Shown: positions 58,611 through 64,000 of the stretch, in pieces
Layout of the letters: each line of letters starts with the position of its first letter
How positions within the stretch are numbered: the first letter of the stretch is position 1
NCBI GenBank assembly: GCA_905182995.1
Contig: CAJJDP010000100.1
Location: 327,403 to 391,402 of the forward strand
Direction of reading: 5' to 3'
Length of the DNA stretch: 64,000 nucleotides
Source: Paramecium octaurelia
Lineage: Eukaryota > Ciliophora > Oligohymenophorea > Peniculida > Parameciidae
The notes under the pieces: generated by a model
Told to the model about the DNA's origin: nothing
What the model saw: only the letters and a program-made list of their open reading frames with translations
Databases searched by the model: none
Program-made: the position numbers and the translations under genes

Positions 58611-59042
58611 ATATTCTTAAAATAATTAAGGAGTAATGAAATTGATAGATGAAATGAAAATAAAACATAGATAACTGAAAAGAAGATGTTGAATTTAAAA
58701 TTCTTTCTTATTAATGATTTTAAATTTGTTATTATATAGAACAATTATTAATTGTTATTTATTCAATCATAAATTCTGAGTATCTATCATTTAATATTAT
58801 TCATGAGTTAGAATTATAATGTTAAAAGTGTTCTTAAATATTATATTTGCTGTTTTAATATTATTATAAATTTAAGAACTTAATACAATCAATTAACAAA
58901 AATCATTTAAATTAACCTTTATAAATTAAGGAATGTTATTTTAAGTAGTTATGGACTTTCATTAAATTAAACTTGCATTCTAGTATAATATATATTTATA
59001 GGATGTATTGAATATATTTGAAATATATATAAACATCTGAAC
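58611..59042. other. AT-rich convergent intergenic region
   Basis: 432 nt between convergent stops. No coding-like frame or repeat, apart from scattered (ta)n. Nothing else seen. Confidence 0.45.
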
Positions 59043-60410
59043 TCATTTTTTTAATAACTTCATCAAATGAGGTTAATATTACTCTAAAGATTCCTTAATA
59101 ATGCTTTGACTTCTTGGGTCTAATTTAATCATATTTGCCTTGCTTATTAATGATCTCAAAATGAATTAATATTATTAATATTAAGGAGATTTTGTTTATT
59201 GGAGGGAATAAATCAAAATGGCTTAACTGATATCCATAGCTTTGAACTCATTGCTTTTGGTTAAATGTAGTCCCAGTTTGTTGTAAATGTCGGTATCCGT
59301 AATGCCGAGTCTTTGAATAAATCAAATAGGACATACTTATTCAAATTCCAAATCATAATGGAAGCAAACTTTGAAGAAAAAGGCTGATTGGATTTCTCTT
59401 GGTTTTTGAGCATAATATAGGCTAATTTCTGAGCGAATTCTGGACTTAATTTCAATTAGCCTAAGGTTCTTAAGAGCAATAGTAGCTGCAGTATACCTTC
59501 ATTAGAGAGGTCTTATTCAGCAAGATTTTGGATGACAAGTTTTTGATACTATTGTGAATTGAAATAAGTACAGCATTGATTTATTTATTCTCTTTGATGT
59601 TGAGAGTTGCTTACAAAAGTAGGATTAATGATCTATTAGTGATTAACTCTTTTTTATTAAAATTATTTATGGCTAATTTAAATGTGTATATCAATAATGC
59701 ACTAGCATCTAACCTGATATCTTGAATAGCCCATATAATGAGAACCAAGTCTTTGAATTTGAATCTGTAGTCCCTAAGCACTCCTTTTTCAGATTGCAAA
59801 TCCTCCTCCAATTGTTATTCTAAGAAGTCTTCATCTTCATCAGATTAATTGATGTCGTGATCCTCTTGATTTTCTGATTTCGTCTATTCTTTCGGAGATG
59901 ATAATTCCTCAGGTTTCTCTGAGACTGGGATGAGGGAATCTAAATTCTATTGTAATTGGTCAATCAAATGGATCACGAGTCTGGGCTTCTTGATACCATT
60001 TTTATGATAACCCCACAGTAGGATGGCTATTTACTTGACTCTGATGCAAGTCAAGTCACTGCCGTATTATTTGATTAATTATTTGTTTCTTCCGATTTTG
60101 GCAACTTGCACATCTATCTAATAATAAGATTATAAATTTTACAGAATCTCCATTTTTCCTGCATAGGCACCTACTTGAATACTTCTGTTAGTTCATCATA
60201 GAAGGCAGCGTCGTCATTGAGGTCGAATCTCTTTCTGACTGGATTTGTGTTCATGTGTTTCAAAGCTTCAAGAAAGAGCAAAGGTGTAAAATGTTCTTAA
60301 TTTTTGTGATAGGTCTAGTAGATTTCTTTGGGACTGCTACATGTTTTGATGAATCTGAGGATCTTCTTTTCCGATGAAAAGCACCAAAGAATCCTAGTTG
60401 ATAAAATCAT
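59043..60410 (-). CDS. Helical protein, possibly mitochondrial RNA-binding (FASTK/OPR-like)
   Basis: ATG at 60410 gives MILSTRILWCFSSEKKILRF, an amphipathic basic start like a mitochondrial presequence. At least two introns (26 nt gtgact...tcaag; 23 nt gtaagc...tcaaag) are clear and another near 60150 is likely. The body consists of helical segments with a leucine spacing (LLFLEALKHM, ALLIYTFKLAINNF, GILQLLLLL, LAYIMLK) and an acidic loop (EDEDFLEQQLEEDLQ). Such helical repeats recall FAST-kinase/OPR mitochondrial RNA factors, but no diagnostic RAP motif is seen, so the family is a guess. Confidence 0.5.
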
Positions 60411-60420
60411 TAATTAAATA
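60411..60420. promoter_or_regulatory. 10-nt gap between divergent start codons
   Basis: The ATGs assigned to the helical protein (60410, minus) and ATP synthase OSCP (60421, plus) are 10 nt apart. If both starts are right, the two 5' UTRs must overlap or be nearly absent. The OSCP start is secure by its presequence; the other could lie further downstream in its own frame. Confidence 0.4.
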
Positions 60421-61147
60421 ATGTTTAAAATTATTCAAAGAGCTTGTTTCAGATATTCAGCTGCCCCCACCAAGGCTGAGGCTGAAATCAAATCAGTTCC
60501 AGGTATGAACAATGGAGAGTGATTTTAGGACACAAGCCTCCCTCTTTTGAAGATACCGTGTAGGGGAAATATGCAGGAGTGTTATTCTCAATAGCATCAT
60601 AAAGAGAGGCACTTCATTTGGTGTTGTAGGACATGAAATACTTCAAGGAATTGGCTGACAAGAGTCCAGTATTTGCAGGCTTTTTGGTGAATTCAGCCTA
60701 CAAGAGAAATCAATAAAGAAATGTGATTCAAGCTCTCACAAAAGTATATGAAGCTAGTCATAATAAAATAGGAAGGATTTCATGAGGTCACTCAGAATTT
60801 GTTGAACTCCATGATTGATAGCCAAAGAATTTCTTATTTAACCAAGACAGCCGATAAATATATCGAATATTATAGAATCTTTAATAAGGAAGAAAATATC
60901 ACAATTATTTCTGCTGAAAACTTATCCGAAGAGCAAAGGTAAAAATGTAAGGTTATGTAATTTTAGAACACAAGTGGTTTAGGCTTTGAAAGAATCAAGT
61001 CCGAATATGCAATTTTCAGTTCAATACAAAGTCGATCCATCCATTTTGGGAGGGTTACAAATGTATTCAGGAAACAAGTTCTTGGATTGCTCTTTGTCAT
61101 CAAGAGTGACTAAATTGAGATCAGAATTGTAAAAGTTGAGCATCTGA
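60421..61147 (+). CDS. ATP5PO: Mitochondrial ATP synthase OSCP (delta-like) subunit
   Basis: 214 aa after three introns (26, 28, 28 nt). The N-terminus MFKIIQRACFRYSAA is a classical mitochondrial presequence. The helical N-domain (KYAGVLFSIASQREALHLVL) and the conserved C-terminal strand pattern V-D-P-S-I-L-G-G-L-Q-M-Y-S-G-N-K-F-L-D-C-S-L-S-S-R identify OSCP, which ties the F1 head to the peripheral stalk. Length matches the family (about 190-215 aa). It is followed 48 nt later by calcineurin A on the same strand. Confidence 0.93.
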
Positions 61148-61194
61148 GGAAGAATAAGTATTAATAATAATAAATATTATATATATATATATCA

Positions 61195-62961
61195 ATGGAT
61201 ATTCTCAAAGACCCTACTAATGATAGATAGGTGAAGACTCTTAAGCCTCCTCCTCATCGCCCACTCTCAAAAAACCTGATGTTTCCAGATAAATTGAAGA
61301 GTATGTCACAAAATTAAAATATTTAGACAAACCTGATTGGAAATTATTGAAAGATCATCTTCAAAGGGAAGGAAGAGTCGCAAAAGAGGAATTATTTAAA
61401 TTGGTAGCTGATTGCAATAAATTATTGAGTAAAGTGACATTTTGATTGTTAGAAAATGAGGGAAATGTTCTCTATTTGCAAGATCCACTTACTGTTGTTG
61501 GCGATATCCATGGGTACATTCCTAAATCTAAATAGATAATATTATGACTTACTTAAATTATTGGAACCCAAAGTCGGTGGTAACCCAGAAACGACCAAGT
61601 AACATAACTTAATATTATCAGATATCTCTTTCTGGGGGATTTCGTAGATAGAGGCTCCTATTCAATTGAAGTAGTCATTTTACTTTATGCGATAAAAATT
61701 AATTATCCCAATACTATTTATTTTTTAAGGGGCAATCACGAATGCAGATAACTGACAGCATTTTTTAATTTTAAAGATGAATGTACATACTAATGCAATG
61801 ATAGGTCTTTACAAATATGATTAGGAAACCTATGAGATGTTGATGGATTCTTTTGATCTATTTCCCTTGGCATGCATAATAAATTCAAAGTTTATTGCAA
61901 TTCATGGTGGGATCTCCCCTGATTTAAAATCAGTAATTGTTTTACTTATTTTTAGATAGAAGACATCAAAAAGTTGGATAGATACCACGAACCACCTCGA
62001 AGTGGTCTCTTTTGCGATCTACTATGGAGTGATCCAGTGGATCATGATCAAGGAAACCTGGATGGACAATGGAAAAGCAACGAGGTTCGTGGATGTAGTT
62101 GGTTCTTTGGGAACGATGCCAGTATGAAGTTCTTGTAAAGAAACAGTCTCATAAGTATCATCAGGGCCCATGAAGTAATTGAGTTCTATAGAATGTATAT
62201 AGGCACAACTTGATGGGTACAAGATGCATCGATGGAATGGAGGATAAGATTTCCCTGTTGTGATCACCATCTTCAGTGCCCCCAATTATTGTGACGTTTA
62301 TAATAACAGAGGCGCAGTTATTAAATTCGAAGTAACAATTGATTGCGAAACCAATAGAACAATACTCTAAATATTTAATAATTCTAGTATACTCCACACC
62401 CATATTTACTACCGAATTTCATGGACATATTCACTTGGTCAATACCTTTCGTGGCTGAGAAGATAACTGAAATGTTATACAATCTCATCTAGGCAGGAGA
62501 TCAGGGCGACGATGACGATGATGTTAATTAAGAGGATATAGAGCAATTCAAATAGATGACAGGTCAGAATAAGCAATTTAATAAACAATAATCAGGCGGT
62601 TCGACTGGAAAAAGTAAATGACATTTTGCTACTTAATTAGGTACTGAGAAGTTGAAAAACAAGTTGAAATTCGTGGCAACCATGATGAAGCTTCAAAAAA
62701 CACTTAGAGAAGAGAGTGAAAGTGTTATGAAGTTAAAAGGAGCTTGTCCTGATAAAAGATTACCCAAAGGTATACTATCAGCTGGTAAAACAGCCATTTC
62801 TGATGGTATTTAGTATTATCACTGTAGCACTTGCTGATTTCAATGTCGCCAAAAATGCTGATATAGTTAATGAGAAGATGCCTTCTTAAGCATAAGTTCC
62901 TTAACAATCTATAGCCATCAAAAAACCCAGTAATAATACCCAATAGCCAAAGAAGAAATGA
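61195..62961 (+). CDS. CNA: Calcineurin A (PP2B catalytic subunit)
   Basis: 507 aa after ten introns of 22-28 nt (243 nt in total, frame exact). The metallophosphatase core has G-D-I-H-G-Q, G-D-F-V-D-R-G, R-G-N-H-E-C-R, I-H-G-G-I-S-P, and [11 protein letters not shown]. The calcineurin-B-binding helix is unmistakable: [13 protein letters not shown], then [11 protein letters not shown] calmodulin-binding-type basic region and autoinhibitory segment should lie in the Lys/Gln-rich C-terminal ~120 residues, but I see no clear match. Ca2+/calmodulin-activated Ser/Thr phosphatase; in Paramecium linked to exocytosis (literature knowledge). The intron load is the highest in the window. Confidence 0.97.
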
Positions 62962-63043
62962 GAATCAGGTTCTATTAAATATATATTCAAATATAGATGT
63001 ATATAATTATTTTTACTAATTAATCTTGCTCTAATGTATATCA

Positions 63044-63115
63044 GTGAGATTCACGCATAATTTGGTGTGAGGTGCTCATGTCATTCGGGAGAGCCTTCTC
63101 CTAATCGGCGCTATT
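63044..63115 (+). ncRNA. Candidate structured RNA, snRNA-tail-like
   Basis: This GC-rich island (roughly half G+C against ~25% around it) lies in the noncoding gap after calcineurin A. In order: a small hairpin GTGA-GAT-TCAC (63044-63054); a single-stranded AATTTGG (63059-63065) resembling an Sm-protein site; and a hairpin GAGG-U-GCTC / GAGC-CTTC (63069-63098) with a 13-nt loop. Hairpin, Sm-like site, hairpin is the 3'-end layout of spliceosomal snRNAs. GCATAATTTG also recalls the U1 Sm region, but there is no room for a full U1 upstream. The identity and strand are unproven. Confidence 0.35.
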
Positions 63116-63238
63116 TTATTGCATGAAAAACAAAGAATCAAATTTATATTGATACTTGATATTATTTTTCCTAAATATTAGAATGAAAAATGGATGATAC
63201 CAAATAGATGAGCTTTAATAATTATTTCATTAATAGAG

Positions 63239-64000
63239 ATGTACGTTGACTATGTGAAGAGGAATTTCAAACCCACAAGCAAAGAATTAGAGTTATTGTA
63301 ATCCTAAGAATTAATAGAATTATACGAAAATATTTAGCAAAAAGGCGGGTTTATTAAAGTATCATAACACACCATATATAGTATTACTCGCAATAGTACA
63401 ATGTATTTCAATGCTAAGATAAGCAAGAGTTTCTGGATTTGTTTTGTAAATACTTATTAAATTTTGAATTGAATACAACTAATGTTGATGGGTAGTATTT
63501 GTAAAGATGTGCCTATGTTGAATTTGACAGAGCCCTCGATTGTTTCACGGAATCACCAGAGAAGTGGCTCAAAGAATAAGCAACTTTATGGTCGATGCCG
63601 TAAGATGTAGTAGATAAACTCAATAAAGGTCTATTCACATTCTCAGATATGGCCAAACATCATAAAAACCACAAAATAGATATAAGAGCTCAAAACCCAT
63701 TCACAGACACTATCGAGGCAAAGGAAAGCGATTTTTATTAGGCTTTTACAATGTCAATAAAGTAATACAAAGATTATGTTGAGGATCCGACATCATTTTT
63801 TTTAAATAATACTAACTATAGAAAGGACAGAGTCTATTAAGCAGTAAATGTAGACATGGAGAACTGGAAGGATGAAATACAAAGACTATTTGATTTCTTT
63901 CCAAAATTCTTTTTAATAAACAACGGATTGAAGTATTTGAGATAGAACTGCAAAGGAGCAAACGTACCAGAAATATATATGAGATCTGCCAATTGTTGGA
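63239..64000 (+). CDS. Hypothetical protein, N-terminal part (runs off the window)
   Basis: ATG 63239, one 23-nt intron (gtatca...atatag), and the frame is open to the last base. The ~245 residues seen start MYVDYVKRNFKPTSKELELL and are helical and charged, with aromatic clusters (LFDFFPKFFLINN) and no signal peptide or membrane segment. No known domain recognised. Upstream ATGs (63193) are in another frame and hit TGA. Confidence 0.65.

Noticed and set aside
63044-63115. U1 snRNA
   Set aside because: GCATAATTTG resembles the U1 Sm region, but the calcineurin coding end lies under 100 nt upstream and no 5' splice-site-pairing sequence is present.
63030-63130. tRNA gene in the GC-rich island
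   Set aside because: No A-box or T-loop consensus and no cloverleaf could be folded on either strand.
1-64000. Transposons, LTR or other virus-like elements, CRISPR arrays
   Set aside because: No terminal repeats, transposase, polymerase or integrase-like frames, or spaced repeats were seen; the tandem repeats found are coding.

Overview
The window reads as macronuclear DNA of a ciliate, most likely Paramecium (P. tetraurelia group). TAA and TAG occur throughout long conserved reading frames where homologues have any residue or glutamine, and every recognisable gene ends at TGA, so TAA/TAG are glutamine and TGA is the only stop. Genes are tightly packed on both strands, intergenic DNA is very AT-rich and short, and coding regions are broken by tiny GT...AG introns of roughly 19-34 nt (mostly GTA...TAG). 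Removing those introns restores conserved proteins (L15e, L34e, calcineurin A, VPS28, CBF5, YIPF6, OSCP), which is the main support for the exon models. No virus-like element, transposon, rRNA, tRNA or CRISPR array was seen.

Layout. 1-5.3 kb: end of an NBR1-like protein, two unknown genes, an AFG1 ATPase, a VAP/MSP protein and an unknown basic protein. 5.3-10.5 kb: a TRF4-type nucleotidyltransferase, ribosomal protein L15e, an unknown gene and a ZNHIT1-like protein. 10.9-20 kb: a degenerate histidine-kinase-like membrane protein, a B-box protein, a coiled-coil protein, small unknown genes and a pseudokinase-MORN protein carrying two coding minisatellites. 20.7-30 kb: a BFR1-like protein, a hybrid histidine kinase, VPS28, CBF5/dyskerin, a decayed gene and a RING-RING-LON protein. 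30.3-41.6 kb: an oxysterol-binding protein, a P-loop protein, a 2OG-Fe dioxygenase-fold pseudo-enzyme, a CaMKK-like kinase, L34e, coiled-coil proteins and a multi-spanning RING protein. 41.9-54 kb: a calpain-like protein, a TPR protein, ARL8, a polyglutamine RRM-like protein, a CK1 kinase, an FHA/RING-CH protein, a second pseudokinase-MORN protein and YIPF6. 54-64 kb: a guanylate-binding-protein pseudogene, coiled-coil genes, a possibly mitochondrial protein, ATP synthase OSCP, calcineurin A, a GC-rich candidate snRNA-like element and the start of an unknown gene.

The genes do not form one pathway. They are a random stretch of housekeeping genes (translation, rRNA modification, vesicle traffic, ATP synthesis) mixed with ciliate-expanded families (kinases and pseudokinases, histidine kinases, RING proteins, coiled-coil proteins). 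Several genes are catalytically dead relatives of known enzymes or eroded copies. That pattern is expected in a genome with repeated whole-genome duplications, but this is inference.
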